Of a DNA stretch of 60,146 bases, positions 1 through 8,500 are shown piece after piece; position 1 is the first letter of the stretch; the number at the start of each line of letters is the position of its first letter. This DNA is from Calothrix anomala FACHB-343 (GTDB lineage Bacteria; Cyanobacteriota; Cyanobacteriia; Cyanobacteriales; Nostocaceae), in NCBI RefSeq assembly GCF_014696435.1, contig NZ_JACJQG010000060.1:1-60146 (forward strand), written 5' to 3'. The notes below the pieces were generated by a model. The model ran no database searches, was not told where the DNA came from, and saw nothing but the letters and a program-made list of their open reading frames with translations. A program made the position numbers and the translations under genes.

Positions 1-47
1 AGCCTGCCTTCGCAGGCTAAAAGTTTGATAGCCTGCGAAGGCAGGCT
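1..47. repeat. Inverted repeat, 18-bp arms
   Basis: Arms at 1-18 and 30-47 are exact reverse complements separated by 11 bp, and each arm is itself nearly palindromic (AGCCTGC, 4 bp, GCAGGCT). This is a typical intergenic hairpin of filamentous cyanobacteria. It lies at the window edge, so the gene it may terminate is not visible. Confidence 0.75.
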
Positions 48-205
48 TCGTATTTCTAGCCCCACCCTTATAGGGTGAGGGCGTTTTTGCACATTTGGGA
101 TGCTCCCGTTATCTCATACCAATTTAATATGAAGTTGCATATATCTAGATCCCCCTAAATCCCCCTTTTTAAGGGGGACTTTGATTCTTTTCCCCCCTTT
201 TTTCA

Positions 206-407
206 GCTACGGTGTACACACATCTTGGTTTGAGAATCAAATTGACGCACAAGAACGGAAATTTATTTTTTAAATCCTTGATTTTCCGTTAGATGCTTAT
301 CAATAAGTTAAGACTATTGACAATCTGATTGAGTATCTCAAAACCTTACCTACTAAGATTTGCATCTTATGCGGCAAGGATTTTAGGACTTGTGTGTAAA
401 CCGTAGC
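206..407. mobile_element. 202-bp MITE-like element
   Basis: The ends are inverted repeats of about 17 bp with one mismatch (GCTACGGTGTACACACA at 206-222; GCTACGGTTTACACACA as the complement of 391-407). They are flanked by a 9-bp direct repeat with one mismatch (CTTTTTTCA 197-205; CTTTTTTAA 408-416), the expected target-site duplication. The element sits inside a C/T-rich cyanobacterial repeat (about 152-197 and 415-432). An open frame at 319-399 encodes about 26 residues ending in the right inverted repeat, which may be the 3' tail of a parental transposase. The element therefore looks like an internally deleted insertion sequence; the family was not identified. Confidence 0.6.
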
Positions 408-432
408 CTTTTTTAAGGGGGGCTAGGGGGGA

Positions 433-841
433 TCGAATTCCATGCAGCCTCATAAAAAATTGGTATCAATCTGTACTCTACTGTTTAATTAACATATCTT
501 AATGTTGAGTTAATATTTATCATTTAATATGTATTAAAATTTATCATTGATAAACTTTTGACATAAAATTGGCAAAAAAATAATGAAAGAATTCGTTTAT
601 TATTAAATATAAATCTCTGTTTTTGGTAATTATCTAGAAAATAAATGAACAACTTTAAAAGTAAGAAATATACTCTTATCTACGATATTCCGCTTCATCC
701 TTAAGATAGAATCTCTTGGTTGCCGATAGTTATAATGCTTTTGCGCCTAATCAAGCTTGCCAAGTTTGAAGAATTGTTAGCTAACAATTCAAATCCTGAC
801 AATTTACTTACCTAATCGAACAAATTTATTCAGGTCAAATA
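433..841 (+). promoter_or_regulatory. paoABC promoter region with 20-bp palindrome
   Basis: No gene is seen in this AT-rich stretch. A consensus -10 box TATAAT is at 731-736, with no convincing -35 box. A perfect 20-bp palindrome, GAATTGTTAGCTAACAATTC, occupies 771-790, about 30 bp downstream of the predicted start and 50 bp before the paoA start codon. This is a plausible repressor operator or leader hairpin. The regulator is not identified. Confidence 0.45.
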
Positions 842-1537
842 ATGTCTGACAATGAAAAAGCCAAAGGAAAAACTTCCCGACGCAGTTTTTTTGGACAAGC
901 ATTAACCGCAGCGAGTACAGCGATAGTCGCTCCGACTTTGATTAATCAAGTAAGCGTAGCCAACAAAAAAGCTACCCCCAATTCCCAAGGAGAGATGAAG
1001 GTGAAATTAAAGGTAAATGGTGAGTTGCAAAATTTAGATATTGAACCGCGTGTCACCCTACTAGATGCATTGCGGGAAAATTTAGGGTTAGTGGGAAGTA
1101 AGAAAGGATGCGATCGCGGACAATGTGGAGCTTGTACAGTGTTAATTGATGGTCAACGAGTATATTCTTGCCTAGCTTTGGCAGTGATGCAAGAAGGTAA
1201 AGAAATTGTCACCATTGAAGGTTTAGCAACAGGCGATACTCTCCATCCAGTACAAGCAGCATTTATTGAAAATGATGGCTTTCAATGCGGTTATTGCACC
1301 CCCGGACAAATTTGTGCTTCCGTGGCGCTACTTGAGGAAGTAAAGCGAGGTTGTGCGAGTGTGGTTACCGCAGATTTAACTCGTCCCCCACAATTAGCAG
1401 AACTCTCAGATCGGGAAATTAAAGAACGGTTAAGTGGTAATCTCTGTCGTTGTAGCGCCTACAACGGTATTGTCGCCGCAGTTCAACAAGCAGCAGGACA
1501 AACGCCACCTACGGCAGTTGCGGATGTGATAGTTTAG
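842..1537 (+). CDS. paoA: Periplasmic aldehyde oxidoreductase [2Fe-2S] subunit (PaoA/YagT-like)
   Basis: Small iron-sulfur subunit of a xanthine-oxidase-family molybdenum hydroxylase; it passes electrons from the molybdenum centre to FAD. A twin-arginine motif SRRSFF (residues 12-17) followed by a hydrophobic stretch predicts Tat export, as for E. coli PaoA. The plant-ferredoxin cluster cysteines are C90, C95, C98 and C110. The second cluster uses C149 and C152 (CGYC) and C202 and C204 (CRC). Length 231 aa is close to PaoA. An insertion around residues 168-190 between the second-cluster halves is longer than usual. It heads a four-gene operon with paoB, paoC and an XdhC-type chaperone. The physiological substrate is unknown; aromatic aldehydes are the substrates of the E. 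coli enzyme. Confidence 0.9.
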   Translation: MSDNEKAKGKTSRRSFFGQALTAASTAIVAPTLINQVSVANKKATPNSQGEMKVKLKVNGELQNLDIEPRVTLLDALRENLGLVGSKKGCDRGQCGACTVLIDGQRVYSCLALAVMQEGKEIVTIEGLATGDTLHPVQAAFIENDGFQCGYCTPGQICASVALLEEVKRGCASVVTADLTRPPQLAELSDREIKERLSGNLCRCSAYNGIVAAVQQAAGQTPPTAVADVIV

Positions 1538-1554
1538 GGAGTAGGGGAAAAGGC

Positions 1555-2550
1555 ATGAATAATTTTACTTATGCTCGCGCTAGCTCACAAAAAGACGCCG
1601 TACAAAAAGCAAGTAGCGATCGCAATTCTCTGTATATTGCAGGGGGAACAAATTTAGTAGATAGACTCAAGGGATTTTTAGATCAACCATCGCAAATTAT
1701 TGATATTTCGCGCTTGGAGATGAAGCGCATTGATAAGTTAGGGAATGGAGGTTTGCGGTTAGGGGCATTAGTTAGCAATACAGAAGTCGCAGATAATACA
1801 GATATTCGCCGTGATTACCCTATCTTGGCAAGGGCGATTCTATCCGGCGCATCCCAGCAAATTCGTAATATGGCGACTGTAGGAGGTAATTTACTGCAAC
1901 GCACACGTTGTCCTTATTATTACGATACAGCTTTCCCTTGCAATAAACGGGAACCGGGGCAAGGTTGTCCGGCGATTAATGGAATTAATCGAATGCACGC
2001 GATTTTGGGAGCTAGCGAACATTGCGTGGCGGTGAATCCTTCCGATATGAACGTGGCGTTGGCGGCGTTGGATGCGGTGGTTGAAGTGGAAGGAACCCAA
2101 GGAAAGCGCCAAATACCATTTATAGATTTTCATCGGCTTCCGGGAACCACACCAGAACGAGATACAAATTTAGAGCCAGGGGAGTTAATTACATCAGTAA
2201 TTTTGCCACCCCTAGCCTTTGCTAAATCGGGAGTTTATTTAAAATTACGCGATCGCACTTCCTACGCCTTCGCCTTAATTTCCGTCGCCGCCGCCATTGA
2301 TTTAACTGGAGATAAAATTAAAAATGTCCGCTTCGCTATTGGTGGTGTAGCTCATAAACCTTGGCGTTCCCTAGAAGCAGAAGAATTTTTAATTGGCAAA
2401 ACTGCGGAAACTGCAACCTTTCAACAAGCAGCAGAAATCGCTCTGCAATCAGCCAAACCTTTAGAACACAACGCCTACAAAGTCGAACTAGCAAAACGAG
2501 CAATTCGCCGCGCACTGACAATTTCTGCCAAAGGAGGCGGAGTCGTATGA
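1555..2550 (+). CDS. paoB: Aldehyde oxidoreductase FAD-binding subunit (PaoB/YagS-like)
   Basis: Medium FAD subunit (331 aa) of the molybdenum hydroxylase. FAD-loop motifs are seen as AGGTNL (29-34) and ATVGGNLLQRT (107-117). Four cysteines, C119, C129, C138 and C157, lie in the insert that binds an extra [4Fe-4S] cluster in E. coli PaoB and in 4-hydroxybenzoyl-CoA reductase beta subunits, so a third cluster type is predicted. It has no signal of its own and would be carried out folded with PaoA by Tat, as is known for PaoABC. It starts 17 bp after paoA, and its stop overlaps the paoC start as ATGA. Confidence 0.9.
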   Translation: MNNFTYARASSQKDAVQKASSDRNSLYIAGGTNLVDRLKGFLDQPSQIIDISRLEMKRIDKLGNGGLRLGALVSNTEVADNTDIRRDYPILARAILSGASQQIRNMATVGGNLLQRTRCPYYYDTAFPCNKREPGQGCPAINGINRMHAILGASEHCVAVNPSDMNVALAALDAVVEVEGTQGKRQIPFIDFHRLPGTTPERDTNLEPGELITSVILPPLAFAKSGVYLKLRDRTSYAFALISVAAAIDLTGDKIKNVRFAIGGVAHKPWRSLEAEEFLIGKTAETATFQQAAEIALQSAKPLEHNAYKVELAKRAIRRALTISAKGGGVV

Positions 2551-4661
2551 ATAAAGTAATTGGTACAGGCGTCAACCGCAAAGATGGCTTCGCCAAAGTC
2601 ACGGGAACTGCAACCTACGCCGCCGAACATCAAATTGCGAATTTGGTACATGGTTATCTTGTCACAGCTGCGATCGCTAACGGACAAATTGACAGTATCG
2701 ACACCAGCGCCGCCAAAACAGCACCAGGGGTAATTGCAGTATTTACTCACCAAAATCCCCCGAAAATCTTTAAACCTGCTAACGATTTTATGACCTCGAA
2801 AATTTACGAGGCAAGATTACCTTTATCAGATAATAAAATATACTACGGCGGGCAAATTATCGGTTTAGTTGTCGCCGATACCTTTGAGCGGGCGCGTCAT
2901 GCAGCCCATTTGGTAAAAGTAAAATATACAACCTCAAAGCCTGTAATTGATGGCAAACAAGCCAGCTACAAAGAAGCACCGCCATTTTTTGGTGAAGAAC
3001 TCAAATTTACCAAAGGCGATATCGCCGCCGGCACTAATGCCGCTACAGTAAAAATTGCCGCAACTTACACCACAGCTACCGAACTCCATGCAGCAATGGA
3101 ACCCCATGCCATTATTGCTCATTGGACAGATGATAACTCCTTGACAATCTACGAACCATCCCAATGGGTAGCCGCTTCCCAACGCACCTATGCCCAACTT
3201 TGTGGCTTACCTACAGAAAAAGTGCGGATTGTCACGCCCTTTTTGGGTGGCGGTTTCGGTTCTAAAGCTTTTCCTTGGCCTCATGGAATTTTAGCAGCCG
3301 CAGCAGCGCGAGAAATTAAGCGCCCGTTAAAAGTTGTCCTCACCCGTCAGCAAATGACAGCCAATACTGGACATCGTTCGGAAACTGAGCAATTAATTAA
3401 ACTAGGCGCAACCGCAGATGGTAAACTCACCGTCATTGACCATGAAGCCAAATCCTGTACCTCACTCGTAGATGTGTTTCCCGAACTCTGCACCGGGATT
3501 ACCCCAGCAATGTATGCAGCAGCAAATCTGAGAATTCAGCAAGAAATCGCCACATTGAATGTCGGTACACCCACATTCATGCGCGCGCCGGGAGAAAATC
3601 CGGGGATGTGGGCGATGGAATCAGCCATTGATGAGTTAGCTTGGGCGTTAAACATCGATCCGGTAGAACTGCGGTTAAAAAATGAAACCACAGAACACCA
3701 GCGCCAAGGCTTACCCTTTTCCGCCAAGCATTTTGCTGATTGTTTGCGCGTCGGTGCAGAAAAATTTGGCTGGAAAGACAGAGCAAAACAAGTGCGATCG
3801 CTCACCCGTGACGGTAAACTCATAGGTTGGGGAGTAGCCGCAGCCACCTTCCCTGGTATGCGCGGGAAATCAACCGTTAAAGCTCGATTATTACCCGATG
3901 GTACAGCTCACATCCTCACCGCCGGTAATGATATGGGTACTGGCGCTTATACCATTGTCGCCGCCACCGCCGCCGACGCATTGGGTTTACCAGTCGAAAA
4001 AATCCGCGTAGAAATGGGCGACTCCCTATTACCCGATGCAGGTATCGCCGGCGGTTCCCAAATGACAGCATCCCTAGCCCCTGCAGTCATGTCAGCTTGT
4101 GCAGAAGTCCTGAAAACTGCTGGTGTAAAAAATGCTCAAGAAGCCTTGACAAAATTACAAGAATCTGGTTCATCAGCTTTTGAAGCTACCGCTACCAGCG
4201 CCCCAGGCGGTGAGGGTAAGAAATGGGCGTTTCAATCTTGGGGCGCACATTTTTGTGAAGTCAGTATAGATGAAGAAATCGGTAGATTACAAGTTACCCG
4301 ATGGGTTTCGGTAATGAACATTGGCCAAGTTATGAATGCTAAAACCGCAGCCAGCCAAGTGCGTGGTGGTGTCATTATGGGTATTGGTCAAGCCTTAATG
4401 GAAGAATGCCATTTTGACCCCAATATTGGCTACCCCGTAGTTTATGACTTAGCTACATATCATTTTCCTGCCCATGCAGACATCCCCCGCATTGAAGTTA
4501 CCTTTGTTGGCGAACCAGATTTAAACTTCAACCCAGCCGGCGCTAGAGGTGTGGGTGAAATTGGCATTACCGGCGTCTCAGCTGCGATCGCCAACGCAGT
4601 TTATCACGCCACAGGTAAACGCATCCGTAATTTACCCATAACACCAGATAAATTGTTGTAA
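2547..4661 (+). CDS. paoC: Aldehyde oxidoreductase molybdopterin subunit (PaoC/YagR-like)
   Basis: Large catalytic subunit, 704 aa, which binds the molybdenum cofactor and hydroxylates the substrate. The glycine-rich cofactor loop GGGFGSK is near residues 231-240. The base-catalytic glutamate is E671 in the C-terminal motif GARGVGEIGITG. The start at 2547 was chosen because AAGGAGG (2531-2537) lies at good spacing, the ATG overlaps the paoB stop (ATGA), and the sequence then begins like the family. An upstream in-frame ATG at 2361 only adds a translation of paoB DNA. It is translationally coupled to paoB. Confidence 0.92.
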   Translation: MNKVIGTGVNRKDGFAKVTGTATYAAEHQIANLVHGYLVTAAIANGQIDSIDTSAAKTAPGVIAVFTHQNPPKIFKPANDFMTSKIYEARLPLSDNKIYYGGQIIGLVVADTFERARHAAHLVKVKYTTSKPVIDGKQASYKEAPPFFGEELKFTKGDIAAGTNAATVKIAATYTTATELHAAMEPHAIIAHWTDDNSLTIYEPSQWVAASQRTYAQLCGLPTEKVRIVTPFLGGGFGSKAFPWPHGILAAAAAREIKRPLKVVLTRQQMTANTGHRSETEQLIKLGATADGKLTVIDHEAKSCTSLVDVFPELCTGITPAMYAAANLRIQQEIATLNVGTPTFMRAPGENPGMWAMESAIDELAWALNIDPVELRLKNETTEHQRQGLPFSAKHFADCLRVGAEKFGWKDRAKQVRSLTRDGKLIGWGVAAATFPGMRGKSTVKARLLPDGTAHILTAGNDMGTGAYTIVAATAADALGLPVEKIRVEMGDSLLPDAGIAGGSQMTASLAPAVMSACAEVLKTAGVKNAQEALTKLQESGSSAFEATATSAPGGEGKKWAFQSWGAHFCEVSIDEEIGRLQVTRWVSVMNIGQVMNAKTAASQVRGGVIMGIGQALMEECHFDPNIGYPVVYDLATYHFPAHADIPRIEVTFVGEPDLNFNPAGARGVGEIGITGVSAAIANAVYHATGKRIRNLPITPDKLL

Positions 4662-4743
4662 ACAGAAGGCAGGAGGCAGAAGGCAGAAGGAGAAAGAAAC
4701 AATGCCCCATGCCCCATGCCCAATGCCCCATGCCCCATACCCT
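4662..4743 (+). repeat. Two heptamer tandem arrays in the xdhC leader
   Basis: A GGCAGAA/GGCAGGA array (about 4664-4690) is followed by a TGCCCCA/TGCCCAA array (about 4702-4740). The first array creates a Shine-Dalgarno-like AAGGAG (4687-4692). The second supplies ATG codons. Heptamer arrays of this kind are known as STRR sequences in heterocystous cyanobacteria. Confidence 0.8.
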
Positions 4744-5910
4744 ATGAAAGAACTTACCGCTATTTTAGAAGCCTTTACCAAACTGCAAGATGATGCTGAA
4801 TCTTGCTTTTTGGCGACTGTAGTTAATGTCAAAGGTTCTACCTATCGTCGCCCTGGGGCGCGGATGTTGATGACGCGATCGCATAGGCTAATTGGCACAA
4901 TCAGCGCTGGTTGTTTGGAAAATGATGTATTTGAACATACTCGTGTTTCCATGCCTGATGGTAAACCAATAGTGGTTACCTATGACTCAACTGCTGATGA
5001 AGATATTCTTTGGGGGTTTGGGCTGGGTTGCAATGGATTGGTGCAAGTGCTGATTGAACACTTAGATCTCGATGACGCTTGTAATCCCCTAACCTTGATA
5101 CACCAATGTTTTGCCAAACAGCAACCAGGTGCGATCGCCACTGTGTTTGCTGTCGATGGTGCCATGAATGTGAAAATAGGCGATCGCTTAATTATTAAAC
5201 CAAATCATAATCTAATTACTAACATCACAGACTCAGCTTTAGAATCTGCTTTAATTCACGATGCCCAAATTGCCTTAAAAAATCAAAAATCAACTATTAA
5301 TAAATATCAATTATCATTAGGTATTGTTGAAGTATTTATCGAAATTATTCAACCACCCACACACCTAATAATTTTTGGTGCCGGTCAAGATGCTTTACCC
5401 GTGCTACAATTTGCCAAAGATTTAGGCTGGCGCGTGACTATAGTTGATTGTCGCGCCAACGAAGCCACTAAAGAACGTTTTGCTTTAGCTGATGAAATCA
5501 TTCTTAGCCGTCGCGAGATTTTACAACAACAAATCTCTGTAAATCAGCAAACTATCGCCGTAGTCATGACTCATAACTACCTCGATGATTTAGCAATTCT
5601 CAAAATATTACTTCCCTCCCCAATAAAATATCTAGGTATTTTAGGGCCGAAGCGTCGCAGCGAAAAATTACTAGCAGAATTGAGCGACGAGGGAGAAGCA
5701 TATACCCCAGAACAATTAGACAAATTACATAGTCCAATTGGTCTTGACATTGGCGCAGATACACCAGAAGCGATCGCCTTATCCATCATCGCCGAAATTC
5801 AAGCTGTATTAGCTAATCGTTGCGGCAACTTTTTAAGAAACCGTAACTTACCAATTCATCAACGACATCAAATCAAAGAAATTACCCTCAATACATTGCA
5901 AAAGTTCTGA
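4702..5910 (+). CDS. xdhC: XdhC/CoxI family molybdenum-hydroxylase maturation protein
   Basis: XdhC-family proteins bind the molybdenum cofactor, promote its sulfuration and insert it into xanthine-dehydrogenase-like enzymes. Here the partner is clearly PaoC, as with PaoD in E. coli. The N-terminal XdhC/CoxI domain contains GARMLM and the GTISAGCLENDV segment. A C-terminal Rossmann domain starts near residue 219 (LIIFGAGQDALPV), with the family block YLGILGPKRRSEKLL. Two starts are possible. ATG 4702 has an ideal AAGGAG 9 nt upstream but adds 14 residues translated from the heptamer repeat. ATG 4744 (388 aa) matches the usual family start but has no ribosome site. The first is chosen on the ribosome site alone. 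Lying 40 bp after paoC, it is the last gene of the operon. Confidence 0.88.
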   Translation: MPHAPCPMPHAPYPMKELTAILEAFTKLQDDAESCFLATVVNVKGSTYRRPGARMLMTRSHRLIGTISAGCLENDVFEHTRVSMPDGKPIVVTYDSTADEDILWGFGLGCNGLVQVLIEHLDLDDACNPLTLIHQCFAKQQPGAIATVFAVDGAMNVKIGDRLIIKPNHNLITNITDSALESALIHDAQIALKNQKSTINKYQLSLGIVEVFIEIIQPPTHLIIFGAGQDALPVLQFAKDLGWRVTIVDCRANEATKERFALADEIILSRREILQQQISVNQQTIAVVMTHNYLDDLAILKILLPSPIKYLGILGPKRRSEKLLAELSDEGEAYTPEQLDKLHSPIGLDIGADTPEAIALSIIAEIQAVLANRCGNFLRNRNLPIHQRHQIKEITLNTLQKF

Positions 5911-6001
5911 ATATCTAAGGAAAGTTATTTTGCATATTTTATAATTTGGCAATATATCTATGCCTTTTCTTTCTATTTAGTTACTTTTACTATTACAGCA
6001 G

Positions 6002-6116
6002 TTTTCACCTAATTTGAAGCACATCTGTCGTAGGGGCACGGCATCGACAATCTTTTGGTACATACAATAATTTTACTGGTGCCGTGCCCCTACAGCGTGG
6101 TTTATTTACCTGAAAA
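6002..6116. repeat. 115-bp hairpin element, copy 1
   Basis: The outer ends match as TTTTCA inverted repeats. A 13-bp perfect inner stem GTAGGGGCACGGC (6030-6042, complement 6081-6093) encloses a 38-nt loop (6043-6080). A second copy is at 21343-21456 in which the arms are inverted but the loop is not. Confidence 0.75.
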
Positions 6117-6132
6117 TACCTGTAAACATACC

Positions 6133-6154
6133 AATGACAAATGACAAATGACAA
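6133..6154. repeat. Heptamer repeat (ATGACAA)n
   Basis: Three tandem copies of ATGACAA lie just beyond the 3' end of the PAP2 gene. It is a short STRR-type array with no coding role apparent. Confidence 0.7.
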
Positions 6155-6164
6155 CCCTTTCCAG

Positions 6165-6938
6165 CTACTGATCTTTTGTTAAAGTCTGTTTTTCTTTTGG
6201 TAATAAGTTAGTTTCACCCACAGTTGACTGAGTAATTGTGGGGTGAGGGCGATTCCCATAGGGTTTGATAATTAGACTGACGCCAATCGCCCAAGCGATC
6301 GCAACCATCCAACCTGCCAAAATATCACTAGGGAAGTGAACCCCTAAATATAACCTTGTCCAAGCAATCGCCACAACATAGAAACTACCAAATAGCAGCA
6401 TCAACCACCGACGAGGATGATTGATCGCCAAAATTAGCAAAATCATTACCAAAGTCATGCTTGTCATTGCATGGCCGCTAGGAAATGCATAATCAAACTC
6501 AGGCGCACTTGATAGCCATAGTTGGGGACGTACTCGATGCATCAGTGCTTTGGCGGTGCGGTTGATAATAATACTTCCTATGCCGGTGGTGAGTAAATAA
6601 GCGAGCGATCGCCATAACTTTCTGCGCCATAATACAATCGCGATCGCACTCATAATTGGTAAAACTGTCCAAGCCGAGCCAAACCTCGTCAGAATTACCG
6701 CCACCACATCTAATTGTGGTCTAGCTTGCGAGTGAATAGATAATAAAATTGGTATATCCCAAGGAAAGCCAGCTTGATTCTGCCATACCTTAACTGCCAG
6801 AATTTCAAAAAATTGAAAGGGTAAATACACCCCTATTAAGAGGATTAATAAAGAACGCCAATGGGCAATAAGTACGTTTTTGAGAAAACTCAGCAGCGAA
6901 CGACGCTCATTAGTCGCTTGTTTCACAGGTTGTATCAT
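6165..6938 (-). CDS. PAP2-family membrane phosphatase
   Basis: Integral membrane phosphatase of the phosphatidic acid phosphatase type 2 family (257 aa), expected to dephosphorylate lipid phosphates or polyprenyl pyrophosphate. The three signature blocks are present: KALMHRVRP, PSGH, and RLYLGVHFPSD with the catalytic histidine and aspartate. About six membrane segments are seen, and the tail is hydrophilic. It stands alone, convergent with xdhC. The exact substrate cannot be told from sequence; undecaprenyl-pyrophosphate recycling and lipid phosphate hydrolysis are both possible. Confidence 0.88.
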   Translation of the reverse strand: MIQPVKQATNERRSLLSFLKNVLIAHWRSLLILLIGVYLPFQFFEILAVKVWQNQAGFPWDIPILLSIHSQARPQLDVVAVILTRFGSAWTVLPIMSAIAIVLWRRKLWRSLAYLLTTGIGSIIINRTAKALMHRVRPQLWLSSAPEFDYAFPSGHAMTSMTLVMILLILAINHPRRWLMLLFGSFYVVAIAWTRLYLGVHFPSDILAGWMVAIAWAIGVSLIIKPYGNRPHPTITQSTVGETNLLPKEKQTLTKDQ

Positions 6939-7578
6939 TTTTTTATTGGTTCTATTCCAAAATAAATCTTCATTTTGGCGAATACATCTATATTAAGGGC
7001 TGAATTTTCTCAGAAAAAGAGACGCGATCGCCCTTGTCTGTAAAATGGTCGGAATATAGATCGCTTTGTAGGGTGGGTTGAAAAACTCCAGCTACGGAAC
7101 GGAGTTTCCCAATGCTTTCAGGATCGTCTTTCTTAGCACTACCTACTTGCCTGGGAACTAGAAAGTCTAGCAGCTAAGGCGGGTAATTTTTATAGCAGTA
7201 CAAAACAGCGAATCCCCTTTCAGTGCATGTATTATCCAAAATTTAAGTAATTTAGAACACGAGTACCCTAGACTTTACAGCAACTTTATGGTTAAAATAC
7301 GGTAAGTCAGTCGGTTTTGCGTGTTTTATATGTAAAACAGCAAAAAATCAATCGGCAGTTAAACCTAGCAGGAAAAGCGATCCGGAACAACGATGACAGC
7401 ATCCATGCTCAGATCATGCCTAAATGGTTTGTGATTGACTGGGGATTAACTCAACTCCAGCTTGAGTCTGAATCGCCTTTGTGTTACCTATCTTTTGAGG
7501 AACACCATAAATAATCGAGCTTAGTCTACCACTAAGCTAAATTTCGCCTGCCTGTAAACCTTATTGTTGGATAGGAGT
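6939..7578. promoter_or_regulatory. Intergenic region with Rrf2-like site before the TauE gene
   Basis: No convincing gene; a 65-codon frame at 7317-7514 with a TTG start has no recognisable features. The notable element is ATACGGTAAGTCAGTCGG at 7297-7314. It matches TACGGTARGTCRRT copies beside the Rrf2/cysK and cysE starts (13726-13743 and 13818-13831). A HIP1 site is at about 7023. Confidence 0.45.
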
Positions 7579-8376
7579 ATGCACTTTTTATTACTACCAC
7601 TGTTCAGTTTCTTTGTTGGCATCGTTGTTGGCTTAACAGGAATTGGTGGAGCCTCTTTAATCACTCCTATGTTGATTTTTGTCTTTCAGGTACCGCCTTC
7701 AATTGCTGTCAGTTCTGATGTGGTAGCAGCAACATTGATGAAGGTTGTTGGTGGTATCAAACACTGGGAGCAAAAAACCCTAGATGTAGAAGTTGTCAAG
7801 TGGTTGGCGTTGGGAAGCGTTCCTGGTTCATTGTGTGGTGTCGGAATTTTGCACTTTCTCCGACAAACTGGCGAACATCATCTAGATAGCATTCTGCTAC
7901 GGATGCTAGGAGTGATGATTCTCTTAGTTACAGTATTAGCGCTGGTACAATTACTACTGCTGACTTTTTTTCCAAAATTTAGTTTACCAGAACTACCAAA
8001 GTTAGATTTAACAACCAATTGGGGACGGTTTCTCACAGTCGTTATCGGCGCAGTTTTAGGTTCTTTTGTAGGACTAACTAGCGTTTCTTCTGGCTCAATG
8101 TTTGCCTTAGTAATGATTGGGTTTTTCCGTCTAGATGCGCGTAAATTGGTAGGTACAGATATTTCCCAAGCAGCAATTTTATTATTATTTACTTCTCTAG
8201 GGCATCTCACATTAGGAACAGTCAATTGGAGTTTAGTATTGCCTATCTGGCTCGGTTCAATTCCTGGTGTATTATTAGGTGCGAAAATCTGCAAAATTGC
8301 CCCTCAGCGTCCCCTAAGATTTATTGTTTATGCAATTTTGATGATGGTTAGTTGGAAGTTGGTTTATCAGGTATAG
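7579..8376 (+). CDS. TauE/SafE family sulfite/organosulfonate exporter
   Basis: Membrane transporter (265 aa) of the TauE/SafE (former DUF81) family, whose characterised members move sulfite, sulfoacetate or related organic anions. The N-terminal half has the family pattern GxxxGLTGIGGASLITPML, repeated in degenerate form in the second half (GSFVGLTSVSSGSM). About eight membrane helices are predicted. ATG 7579 is chosen as the family-like start, although AGGAG at 7573-7577 is unusually close; a TTG at 7564 would add five residues. A motif shared with the cysK/cysE locus lies about 270 bp upstream, supporting a role in sulfur metabolism. Confidence 0.85.
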   Translation: MHFLLLPLFSFFVGIVVGLTGIGGASLITPMLIFVFQVPPSIAVSSDVVAATLMKVVGGIKHWEQKTLDVEVVKWLALGSVPGSLCGVGILHFLRQTGEHHLDSILLRMLGVMILLVTVLALVQLLLLTFFPKFSLPELPKLDLTTNWGRFLTVVIGAVLGSFVGLTSVSSGSMFALVMIGFFRLDARKLVGTDISQAAILLLFTSLGHLTLGTVNWSLVLPIWLGSIPGVLLGAKICKIAPQRPLRFIVYAILMMVSWKLVYQV

Positions 8377-8394
8377 TCACGTCGCTTCACTCCG

Positions 8395-8426
8395 AATTCA
8401 AAATTCAAAATTCAAAATTCAAAATT
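8395..8426. repeat. Heptamer repeat (AATTCAA)n
   Basis: More than four tandem AATTCAA units lie between convergent genes, followed by TCATTGG/TCATTAG heptamers near 8475-8493. They are STRR-type arrays; no gene is seen here. Confidence 0.8.
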
Positions 8427-8500
8427 AAAGACACCCATAAAGAATTTGGGGGCTTTTATACTTTTTATTTTCGGTCATTAGTCATTGGTCATTGGTAAGG

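Noticed and set aside
2361-2546. 62-residue N-terminal extension of PaoC
   Set aside because: It lies wholly inside paoB in another frame; the ATGA overlap with AAGGAGG at 2547 is far better.
7317-7514. 65-codon frame with TTG start upstream of the TauE gene
   Set aside because: No ribosome site and no recognisable motif. It starts right after a regulatory motif, so I treat it as chance, although a short leader peptide cannot be excluded.
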